DNA of 64,000 nt from Auanema rhodensis (taxonomy: Eukaryota > Nematoda > Chromadorea > Rhabditida > Rhabditidae): assembly GCA_964057225.1 (NCBI GenBank), contig OZ059896.1:3286001-3350000 (forward strand), written 5' to 3'. Of the stretch, positions 50,801 through 62,600 are shown piece by piece. Under the pieces are notes generated by a model. It saw nothing but the letters and a program-made list of their open reading frames with translations. It searched no databases and had not been told where the DNA came from. A program made the translations under genes and the position numbers. Every line of letters starts with the position of its first letter. The first letter of the stretch is position 1.

Positions 50801-53450
50801 AAAAATGATGCATTAGTGTATGTTGAGTTTCCATGTACACTCAAAATTGCTTCCAAAAACATTTTGACAAAAATTTTTTCGAAAAATTTCAAAATAATTT
50901 AGCAAAAAGTAGATGTTTTTAGATTCCTTCTTTCAAGGCAAAAACGATGGACAATGTTATTCAACGAAAAAATTAATTCTTCAGGGTGAAAATCGAGGAT
51001 ATAAGTGTGAACTTATATCAGTTGATATCTCGGTGCATTTTTAAGCTAGCGCAAATCTGATAACACAGATCGACGCAGCTTAAAAATCCGCATCGAATGC
51101 ACTATATTACATTGAGGAAAGCTTAATACAAAAATTAGTTATGATTGTTTGAAAAATGATGCATTAGTGTATGTTGAGTTTCCATGTACACTCAAAATTG
51201 CTTCCAAAAACATTTTGACAAAAATTTTTTCGAAAAATTTCAAAATAATTTAGCAAAAAGTAGATGTTTTTAGATTCCTTCTTTCAAGGCAAAAACGATG
51301 GACAATGTTATTCAACGAAAAAATTAATTCTTCAGGGTGAAAATCGAGGATATAAGTGTGAACTTATATCAGTTGATATCTCGGTGCATTTTTAAGCTAG
51401 CGCAAATCTGATAACACAGATCGACGCAGCTTAAAAATCCGCATCGAATGCACTATATTACATTGAGGAAAGCTTAATACAAAAATTAGTTATGATTGTT
51501 TGAAAAATGATGCATTAGTGTATGTTGAGTTTCCATGTACACTCAAAATTGCTTCCAAAAACATTTTGACAAAAATTTTTTCGAAAAATTTCAAAATAAT
51601 TTAGCAAAAAGTAGATGTTTTTAGATTCCTTCTTTCAAGGCAAAAACGATGGGCAATGTTATTCAACGAAAAAATTAATTCTTCAGGGTGAAAATCGAGG
51701 ATATAAGTGTGAACTTATATCAGTTGATATCTCGGTGCATTTTTAAGCTAGCGCAAATCTGATAACACAGATCGACGCAGCTTAAAAATCCGCATCGAAT
51801 GCACTATATTACATTGAGGAAAGCTTAATACAAAAATTAGTTATGATTGTTTGAAAAATGATGCATTAGTGTATGTTGAGTTTCCATGTACACTCAAAAT
51901 TGCTTCCAAAAACATTTTGACAAAAATTTTTTCGAAAAATTTCAAAATAATTTAGCAAAAAGTAGATGTTTTTAGATTCCTTCTTTCAAGGCAAAAACGA
52001 TGGACAATGTTATTCAACGAAAAAATTAATTCTTCAGGGTGAAAATCGAGGATATAAGTGTGAACTTATATCAGTTGATATCTCGGTGCATTTTTAAGCT
52101 AGCGCAAATCTGATAACACAGATCGACGCAGCTTAAAAGTCCGCATCGAATGCACTATACTACATTGAGAAAAGCTTAATACAAAAATTAGTTATGATCG
52201 TTTGAAAAATGATGCATTAGTGTATGTTGAGTTTCCATGTACACTCAAAATTGCTTCCAAAAACATTTTGACAAAAATTTTTTCGAAAAATTTCAAAATA
52301 ATTTAGCAAAAAGTAGATGTTTTTAGATTCCTTTTTTCAAGGCAAAAACGATGGACAATGTTATTCAACGAAAAAATTAATTCTTCAGGGTGAAAATCGA
52401 GGATATAAGTGTGAACTTATATCAGTTGATATCTCGGTGCATTTTTAAGCTAGCGCAAATCTGATAACACAGATCGACGCAGCTTAAAAATCCGCATCGA
52501 ATGCACTATATTACATTGAGGAAAGCTTAATACAAAAATTAGTTATGATTGTTTGAAAAATGATGCATTAGTGTATGTTGAGTTTCCATGTACACTCAAA
52601 ATTGCTTCCAAAAACATTTTGACAAAAATTTTTTCGAAAAATTTCAAAATAATTTAGCAAAAAGTAGATGTTTTTAGATTCCTTCTTTCAAGGCAAAAAC
52701 GATGGACAATGTTATTCAACGAAAAAATTAATTCTTCAGGGTGAAAATCGAGGATATAAGTGTGAACTTATATCAGTTGATATCTCGGTGCATTTTTAAG
52801 CTAGCGCAAATCTGATAACACAGATCGACGCAGCTTAAAAGTCCGCATCGAACGCACTATACTACATTAAGAAAAGCTTAATACAAAAATTAGTTATGAT
52901 CGTTTGAAAAATGATGCATTAGTGTATGTTGAGTTTCCATGTACACTCAAAATTGCTTCCAAAAACATTTTGACAAAAATTTTTTCGAAAAATTTCAAAA
53001 TAATTTAGCAAAAAGTAGATGTTTTTAGATTCCTTCTTTCAAGGCAAAAACGATGGGCAATGTTATTCAACGAAAAAATTAATTCTTCAGGGTGAAAATC
53101 GAGGATATAAGTGTGAACTTATATCAGTTGATATCTCGGTGCATTTTTAAGCTAGCGCAAATCTGATAACACAGATCGACGCAGCTTAAAAATCCGCATC
53201 GAATGCACTATATTACATTGAGGAAAGCTTAATACAAAAATTAGTTATGATTGTTTGAAAAATGATGCATTAGTGTATGTTGAGTTTCCATGTACACTCA
53301 AAATTGCTTCCAAAAACATTTTGACAAAAATTTTTTCGAAAAATTTCAAAATAATTTAGCAAAAAGTAGATGTTTTTAGATTCCTTCTTTCAAGGCAAAA
53401 ACGATGGACAATGTTATTCAACGAAAAAATTAATTCTTCAGGGTGAAAAT
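47835..53450. repeat. Array block 13: E-F-D-F-D repeats and an F run
   Basis: Monomers start at 47835, 48186, 48537, 48888, 49239, 49590, 49941, 50292, 50643, 50994, 51345, 51696, 52047, 52398, 52749 and 53100. Order: E-F-D-F-D-E-F-D-F-F-F-F-D-F-D-F. The five-monomer unit again has a 1755-bp period (47835 to 49590). Four F copies follow each other at 50643-52046. The D at 48537 has tttccaggc, and the one at 52047 has cattgag for cattaag. Confidence 0.85.
48186..48536. repeat. Exemplar monomer, subtype F
   Basis: Subtype F is marked by aatccgcat and attacattgaggaaagctt (HindIII site present) and normally by gattgtttg instead of gatcgtttg at base 153. It is rare in the left part (3508 and 10827). 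It becomes common from 23452 and is the dominant subtype between about 42.9 and 53.4 kb. A marked variant reading atcacgttgagg occurs at 24154 and 26959, in equivalent positions of the two 2805-bp units. Confidence 0.88.
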
Positions 53451-54500
53451 CGAGGATATAAGTGTGAACTTATATCAGTTGATATCTCGGTGCATTTTTA
53501 AGCTAGCGCAAATCTGATAACACAGATCGACGCAGCTTAAAAGTCCGCATCGAATGCACTATACTACATTAAGAAAAGCTTAATACAAAAATTAGTTATG
53601 ATCGTTTGAAAAATGATGCATTAGTGTATGTTGAGTTTCCATGTACACTCAAAATTGCTTCCAAAAACATTTTGACAAAATTTTTTCGAAAAATTTCAAA
53701 ATAATTTCGCAAAAAGTAGATGTTTTTAGATTCCTTTTTTTGAGGCAAAAACGATGGACAATGTTATTCAACGAAAAAATTAATTCTTCAGGGTGAAAAT
53801 CGAGGATATAAGTGTGAACTTATATCAGTTAATATCTCGGTGCATTTTTAAGCTAGCGCAAATCTGATAACACAGATCGACGCAGCTTAAAAGTCCGCAT
53901 CGAATGCACTATACTACATTAAGAAAAGCTTAATACAAAAATTAGTTATGATCGTTTGAAAAATGATGCATTAGTGTATGTTGAGTTTCCATGTACACTC
54001 AAAATTGCTTCCAAAAACATTTTGACAAAATTTTTTCGAAAAATTTCAAAATAATTTCGCAAAAAGTAGATGTTTTTAGATTCCTTTTTTTGAGGCAAAA
54101 ACGATGGACAATGTTATTCAACGAAAAAATTAATTCTTCAGGGTGAAAATCGAGGATATAAGTGTGAACTTATATCAGTTAATATCTCGGTGCATTTTTA
54201 AGCTAGCGCAAATCTGATAACACAGATCGACGCAGCTTAAAAGTCCGCATCGAATGCACTATACTACATTAAGAAAAGCTTAATACAAAAATTAGTTACG
54301 ATCGTTTGAAAAATGATGCATTAGTGTATGTTGAGTTTCCATGTACACTCAAAATTGCTTCCAAAAACATTTTGACAAAATTTTTTCGAAAAATTTCGAA
54401 ATAATTTCGCAAAAAGTAGATGTTTTTAGATTCCTTCTTTCAAGGCAAAAACGATGGACAATGTTATTCAACGAAAAAATTAATTCTTCAGGGTGAAAAT
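53451..54500. repeat. Triplicated D/C chimeric monomer (3 x 350 bp)
   Basis: Three consecutive 350-bp monomers start at 53451, 53801 and 54151. Each has a D-type 5' half (agtccgcat, tactacattaagaaaagc) and a C-type 3' half (short A/T run, ttcgcaaaa). The first two end tttttttgaggc. The third has cttctttcaaggc, plus gttacgatcg and tttcgaaataa. A single chimera, formed by exchange or gene conversion, has evidently been amplified locally. Confidence 0.85.
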
Positions 54501-56606
54501 CGAGGATATAAGTGTGAACTTATATCAGATGATATCTCGGTGCATTTTTAAGCTAGCGCAAATCTGATAACACAGATCGACGCAGCTTAAAAATCCGCAT
54601 CGAATGCACTATATTACATGGAGAAACGCTCATCACAAAAATTAGTTATGATCGTTTGAAAAATGATGCATTAGTGTATGTTGAGTTTCCATGTACACTC
54701 AAAATTGCTTCCAAAAACATTTTGACAAAAATTTTTTCGAAAAATTTCAAAATAATTTAGCAAAAAGTAGATGTTTTTAGATTCCTTTTTTCGAGGCAAA
54801 AACGATGGACAATGTTATTCAACGAAAAAATTAATTCTTCAGGGTGAAAATCGAGGATATAAGTGTGAACTTATATCAGTTGATATCTCGGTGCATTTTT
54901 AAGCTAGCGCAAATCTGATAACATAGATCGACGCAGCTTAAAAGTCCGCATCGAATGCACTATATTACATTGAGGAAAGCTTAATACAAAAATTAGTTAT
55001 GATCGTTTGAAAAATGATGCATTAGTGTATGTTGAGTTTCCATGTACACTCAAAATTGCTTCCAAAAACATTTTGACAAAAATTTTTTCGAAAAATTTCA
55101 AAATAATTTAGCAAAAAGTAGATGTTTTTAGATTCCTTTTTTTGAGGCAAAAACGATGGACAATGTTATTCAACGAAAAAATTAATTCTTCAGGGTGAAA
55201 ATCGAGGATATAAGTGTGAACTTATATCAGTTAATATCTCGGTGCATTTTTAAGCTAGCGCAAATCTGATAACATAGATCGACGCAGCTTAAAAGTCCGC
55301 ATCGAATGCACTATACTACATTAAGAAAAGCTTAATACAAAAATTAGTTATGATCGTTTGAAAAATGATGCATTAGTGTATGTTGAGTTTCCATGTACAC
55401 TCAAAATTGCTTCCAAAAACATTTTGACAAAAATTTTTTCGAAAAATTTCAAAATAATTTAGCAAAAAGTAGATGTTTTTAGATTCCTTTTTTCGAGGCA
55501 AAAACGATGGACAATGTTATTCAACGAAAAAATTAATTCTTCAGGGTGAAAATCGAGGATATAAGTGTGAACTTATATCAGTTGATATCTCGGTGCATTT
55601 TTAAGCTAGCGCAAATCTGATAACACAGATCGAAGCAGCTTAAAAATCCGCATCGAATGCACTATAATACATTAAGAAACGCTCAATACAAAAATCAGTT
55701 ATGATCGTTTGAAAAATGATGCATTAGTGTATGTTGAGTTTCCATGTACACTCAAAATTGCTTCCAAAAACATTTTGACAAAAATTTTTTCGAAAAATTT
55801 CAAAATAATTTAGCAAAAAGTAGATGTTTTTAGATTCCTTTTTTCAAGGCAAAAACGATGGACAATGTTATTCAACGAAAAAATTAATTCTTCAGGGTGA
55901 AAATCGAGGATATAAGTGTGAACTTATATCAGTTGATATCTCGGTGCATTTTTAAGCTAGCGCAAATCTGATAACACAGATCGACGCAGCTTAAAAATCC
56001 GCATCGAATGCACTATATTACATTGAGGAAAGCTTAATACAAAAATTAGTTATGATTGTTTGAAAAATGATGCATTAGTGTATGTTGAGTTTCCATGTAC
56101 ACTCAAAATTGCTTCCAAAAACATTTTGACAAAAATTTTTTCGAAAAATTTCAAAATAATTTAGCAAAAAGTAGATGTTTTTAGATTCCTTCTTTCAAGG
56201 CAAAAACGATGGGCAATGTTATTCAACGAAAAAATTAATTCTTCAGGGTGAAAATCGAGGATATAAGTGTGAACTTATATCAGTTGATATCTCGGTGCAT
56301 TTTTAAGCTAGCGCAAATCTGATAACACAGATCGACGCAGCTTAAAAGTCCGCATCGAATGCACTATACTACATTAAAAAAAGCTTAAAACAAAAATTAG
56401 TTATGATCGTTTGAAAAATGATGCATTAGTGTATGTTGAGTTTCCATGTACACTCAAAATTGCTTCCAAAAACATTTTGACAAAAATTTTTTCGAAAAAT
56501 TTCAAAATAATTTAGCAAAAAGTAGATGTTTTTAGATTCCTTCTTTCAAGGCAAAAACGATGGGCAATGTTATTCAACGAAAAAATTAATTCTTCAGGGT
56601 GAAAAT
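54501..56606. repeat. Array block 15: chimeric transition region
   Basis: Monomers start at 54501, 54852, 55203, 55554, 55905 and 56256. Order: C variant - D/F chimera - D - E - F - D. The first has atcagatgatatc and joins actatattac to atggagaaacgctc. The second joins agtccgcat to attacattgaggaaagc. The D at 56256 has cattaaaaaaagcttaaaac, a base change at two places in the variable segment. Confidence 0.8.
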
Positions 56607-59600
56607 CGAGGATATAAGTGTGAACTTATATCAGTTGATATCTCGGTGCATTTTTAAGCTAGCGCAAATCTGATAACACAGATCGACGCAGCTTAAAAAT
56701 CCGCATCGAATGCATTATACTACATGGAGAAACGCTCATCACAAAAATTAGTTATGATCGTTTGAAAAATGATGCATTAGTGTATGTTGAGTTTACATGT
56801 ACACTCAACATTGCTTCCAAAAACATTTTGACAAAATTTTTTCGAAAAATTTCAAAATAATTTCGCAAAAAGTAGATGTTTTTAGATTCCTTTTTTTGAG
56901 GCAAAAACGATGGACAATGTTATTCAACGAAAAAATTAATTCTTCAGGGTGAAAATCGAGGATATAAGAGTGAACTTATATCAGTTGATATCTCGGTGCA
57001 TTTTTAAGCTAGCGCAAATCTGATAACACAGATCGACGCAGCTTAAAAAACCGCATCGAATGCACTATATTACATTGAGAAAAGCTTAATACAAAAATTA
57101 GTTATGATCGTTTGAAAAATGATGCATTAGTGTATGTTGAGTTTCCATGTACACTCAACATTGCTTCCAAAAACATTTTGACAAAAATTTTTTCGAAAAA
57201 TTTCAAAATAATTTAGCAAAAAGTAGATGTTTTTAGATTCCTTCTTTCAAGGCAAAAACGATGGACAATGTTATTCAACGAAAAAATTAATTCTTCAGGG
57301 TGAAAATCGAGGATATAAGAGTGAACTTATATCAGTTGATATCTCGGTGCATTTTTAAGCTAGCGCAAATCTGATAACACAGATCGACGCAGCTTAAAAA
57401 TCCGCATCGAATGCATTATACTACATGGAGAAACGCTCATCACAAAAATTAGTTATGATCGTTTGAAAAATGATGCATTAGTGTATGTTGAGTTTCCATG
57501 TACACTCAAAATTGCTTCCAAAAACATTTTGACAAAAATTTTTTCGAAAAATTTCAAAATAATTTAGCAAAAAGTAGATGTTTTTAGATTCCTTCTTTCA
57601 AGGCAAAAACGATGGACAATGTTATTCAACGAAAAAATTAATTCTTCAGGGTGAAAATCGAGGATATAAGTGTGAACTTATATCAGTTGATATCTCGGTG
57701 CATTTTTAAGCTAGCGCAAATCTGATAACACAGATCGACGCAGCTTAAAAGTCCGCATCGAATGCACTATACTACATTAAGAAAAGCTTAATACAAAAAT
57801 TAGTTATGATCGTTTGAAAAATGATGCATTAGTGTATGTTGAGTTTCCATGTACACTCAAAATTGCTTCCAAAAACATTTTGACAAAAATTTTTTCGAAA
57901 AATTTCAAAATAATTTAGCAAAAAGTAGATGTTTTTAGATTCCTTCTTTCAAGGCAAAAACGATGGACAATGTTATTCAACGAAAAAATTAATTCTTCAG
58001 GGTGAAAATCGAGGAAATAAGTGTGAACTTATATCAGTTGATATCTCGGTGCATTTTTAGGCTAGCGCAAATCTGATAACACAGATCGACGCAGCTTAAA
58101 AGTCCGCATCGAATGCACTATACTACATTAAGAAAAGCTTAATACAAAAATTAGTTATGATCGTTTGAAAAATGATGCATTAGTGTATGTTGAGTTTCCA
58201 TGTACACTCAACATTGCTTCCAAAAACATTTTGACAAAAATTTTTTCGAAAAATTTCAAAATAATTTAGCAAAAAGTAGATGTTTTTAGATTCCTTCTTT
58301 CAAGGCAAAAACGATGGACAATGTTATTCAACGAAAAAATTAATTCTTCAGGGTGAAAATCGAGGATATAAGAGTGAACTTATATCAGTTGATATCTCGG
58401 TGCATTTTTAAGCTAGCGCAAATCTGATAACACAGATCGACGCAGCTTAAAAATCCGCATCGAATGCATTATACTACATGGAGAAACGCTCATCACAAAA
58501 ATTAGTTATGATCGTTTGAAAAATGATGCATTAGTGTATGTTGAGTTTCCATGTACACTCAAAATTGCTTCCAAAAACATTTTGACAAAAATTTTTTCGA
58601 AAAATTTCAAAATAATTTAGCAAAAAGTAGATGTTTTTAGATTCCTTCTTTCAAGGCAAAAACGATGGACAATGTTATTCAACGAAAAAATTAATTCTTC
58701 AGGGTGAAAATCGAGGATATAAGTGTGAACTTATATCAGTTGATATCTCGGTGCATTTTTAAGCTAGCGCAAATCTGATAACACAGATCGACGCAGCTTA
58801 AAAGTCCGCATCGAATGCACTATACTACATTAAGAAAAGCTTAATACAAAAATTAGTTATGATCGTTTGAAAAATGATGCATTAGTGTATGTTGAGTTTC
58901 CATGTACACTCAAAATTGCTTTCAAAAACATTTTGACAAAAATTTTTTCGAAAAATTTCAAAATAATTTAGCAAAAAGTAGATGTTTTTAGATTCCTTCT
59001 TTCAAGGCAAAAACGATGGACAATGTTATTCAACGAAAAAATTAATTCTTCAGGGTGAAAATCGAGGAAATAAGTGTGAACTTATATCAGTTGATATCTC
59101 GGTGCATTTTTAGGCTAGCGCAAATCTGATAACACAGATCGACGCAGCTTAAAAGTCCGCATCGAATGCACTATACTACATTAAGAAAAGCTTAATACAA
59201 AAATTAGTTATGATCGTTTGAAAAATGATGCATTAGTGTATGTTGAGTTTCCATGTACACTCAACATTGCTTCCAAAAACATTTTGACAAAAATTTTTTC
59301 GAAAAATTTCAAAATAATTTAGCAAAAAGTAGATGTTTTTAGATTCCTTCTTTCAAGGCAAAAACGATGGACAATGTTATTCAACGAAAAAATTAATTCT
59401 TCAGGGTGAAAATCGAGGATATAAGAGTGAACTTATATCAGTTGATATCTCGGTGCATTTTTAAGCTAGCGCAAATCTGATAACACAGATCGACGCAGCT
59501 TAAAAATCCGCATCGAATGCATTATACTACATGGAGAAACGCTCATCACAAAAATTAGTTATGATTGTTTGAAAAATGATGCATTAGTGTATGTTGAGTT

Positions 59601-62600
59601 TCCATGTACACTCAAAATTGCTTCCAAAAACATTTTGACAAAAATTTTTTCGAAAAATTTCAAAATAATTTAGCAAAAAGTAGATGTTTTTAGATTCCTT
59701 CTTTCAAGGCAAAAACGATGGACAATGTTATTCAACGAAAAAATTAATTCTTCAGGGTGAAAATCGAGGATATAAGTGTGAACTTATATCAGTTGATATC
59801 TCGGTGCATTTTTAAGCTAGCGCAAATCTGCTAACACAGATCGACGCAGCTTAAAAGTCCGCATCGAATGCACTATACTACATTAAGAAAAGCTTAATAC
59901 AAAAATTAGTTATGATCGTTTGAAAAATGATGCATTAGTGTATGTTGAGTTTCCATGTACACTCAAAATTGCTTCCAAAAACATTTTGACAAAAATTTTT
60001 TCGAAAAATTTCAAAATAATTTAGCAAAAAGTAGATGTTTTTAGATTCCTTCTTTCAAGGCAAAAACGATGGACAATGTTATTCAACGAAAAAATTAATT
60101 CTTCAGGGTGAAAATCGAGGATATAAGTGTGAACTTATATCAGTTGATATCTCGGTGATTTTTAAGCTAGCGCAAATCTGATAACACAGATCGACGCAGC
60201 TTAAAAGTCCGCATCGAATGCACTATACTACATTAAGAAAAGCTTAATACAAAAATTAGTTATGATCGTTTGAAAAATGATGCATTAGTGTATGTTGAGT
60301 TTCCATGTACACTCAAAATTGCTTCCAAAAACATTTTGACAAAAATTTTTTCGAAAAATTTCAAAATAATTTAGCAAAAAGTAGATGTTTTTAGATTCCT
60401 TCTTTCAAGGCAAAAACGATGGGCAATGTTATTCAACGAAAAAATTAATTCTTCAGGGTGAAAATCGAGGATATAAGTGTGAACTTATATCAGTTGATAT
60501 CTCGGTGCATTTTTAAGCTAGCGCAAATCTGATAACACAGATCGACGCAGCTTAAAAATCCGCATCGAATGCATTATACTACATGGAGAAACGCTCATCA
60601 CAAAAATTAGTTATGATCGTTTGAAAAATGATGCATTAGTGTATGTTGAGTTTCCATGTACACTCAACATTGCTTCCAAAAACATTTTGACAAAAATTTT
60701 TTCGAAAAATTTCAAAATAATTTAGCAAAAAGTAGATGTTTTTAGATTCCTTCTTTCAAGGCAAAAACGATGGGCAATGTTATTCAACGAAAAAATTAAT
60801 TCTTCAGGGTGAAAATCGAGGATATAAGTGTGAACTTATATCAGTTGATATCTCGGTGCATTTTTAAGCTAGCGCAAATCTGCTAACACAGATCGACGCA
60901 GCTTAAAAGTCCGCATCGAATGCACTATACTACATTAAGAAAAGCTTAATACAAAAATTAGTTATGATCGTTTGAAAAATGATGCATTAGTGTATGTTGA
61001 GTTTCCATGTACACTCAAAATTGCTTCCAAAAACATTTTGACAAAAATTTTTTCGAAAAATTTCAAAATAATTTAGCAAAAAGTAGATGTTTTTAGATTC
61101 CTTCTTTCAAGGCAAAAACGATGGACAATGTTATTCAACGAAAAAATTAATTCTTCAGGGTGAAAATCGAGGATATAAGTGTGAACTTATATCAGTTGAT
61201 ATCTCGGTGCATTTTTAAGCTAGCGCAAATCTGATAACACAGATCGACGCAGCTTAAAAGTCCGCATCGAATGCACTATACTACATTAAGAAAAGCTTAA
61301 TACAAAAATTAGTTATGATCGTTTGAAAAATGATGCATTAGTGTATGTTGAGTTTCCATGTACACTCAAAATTGCTTCCAAAAACATTTTGACAAAAATT
61401 TTTTCGAAAAATTTCAAAATAATTTAGCAAAAAGTAGATGTTTTTAGATTCCTTCTTTCAAGGCAAAAACGATGGGCAATGTTATTCAACGAAAAAATTA
61501 ATTCTTCAGGGTGAAAATCGAGGATATAAGTGTGAACTTATATCAGTTGATATCTCGGTGCATTTTTAAGCTAGCGCAAATCTGATAACACAGATCGACG
61601 CAGCTTAAAAATCCGCATCGAATGCATTATACTACATGGAGAAACGCTCATCACAAAAATTAGTTATGATCGTTTGAAAAATGATGCATTAGTGTATGTT
61701 GAGTTTCCATGTACACTCAACATTGCTTCCAAAAACATTTTGACAAAAATTTTTTCGAAAAATTTCAAAATAATTTAGCAAAAAGTAGATGTTTTTAGAT
61801 TCCTTCTTTCAAGGCAAAAACGATGGACAATGTTATTCAACGAAAAAATTAATTCTTCAGGGTGAAAATCGAGGATATAAGAGTGAACTTATATCAGTTG
61901 ATATCTCGGTGCATTTTTAAGCTAGCGCAAATCTGATAACACAGATCGACGCAGCTTAAAAATCCGCATCGAATGCATTATACTACATGGAGAAACGCTC
62001 ATCACAAAAATTAGTTATGATCGTTTGAAAAATGATGCATTAGTGTATGTTGAGTTTCCATGTACACTCAAAATTGCTTCCAAAAACATTTTGACAAAAA
62101 TTTTTTCGAAAAATTTCAAAATAATTTAGCAAAAAGTAGATGTTTTTAGATTCCTTCTTTCAAGGCAAAAACGATGGACAATGTTATTCAACGAAAAAAT
62201 TAATTCTTCAGGGTGAAAATCGAGGATATAAGTGTGAACTTATATCAGTTGATATCTCGGTGCATTTTTAAGCTAGCGCAAATCTGCTAACACAGATCGA
62301 CGCAGCTTAAAAGTCCGCATCGAATGCACTATACTACATTAAGAAAAGCTTAATACAAAAATTAGTTATGATCGTTTGAAAAATGATGCATTAGTGTATG
62401 TTGAGTTTCCATGTACACTCAAAATTGCTTCCAAAAACATTTTGACAAAAATTTTTTCGAAAAATTTCAAAATAATTTAGCAAAAAGTAGATGTTTTTAG
62501 ATTCCTTCTTTCAAGGCAAAAACGATGGGCAATGTTATTCAACGAAAAAAATAATTCTTCAGGGTGAAAATCGAGGATATAAGTGTGAACTTATATCAGT

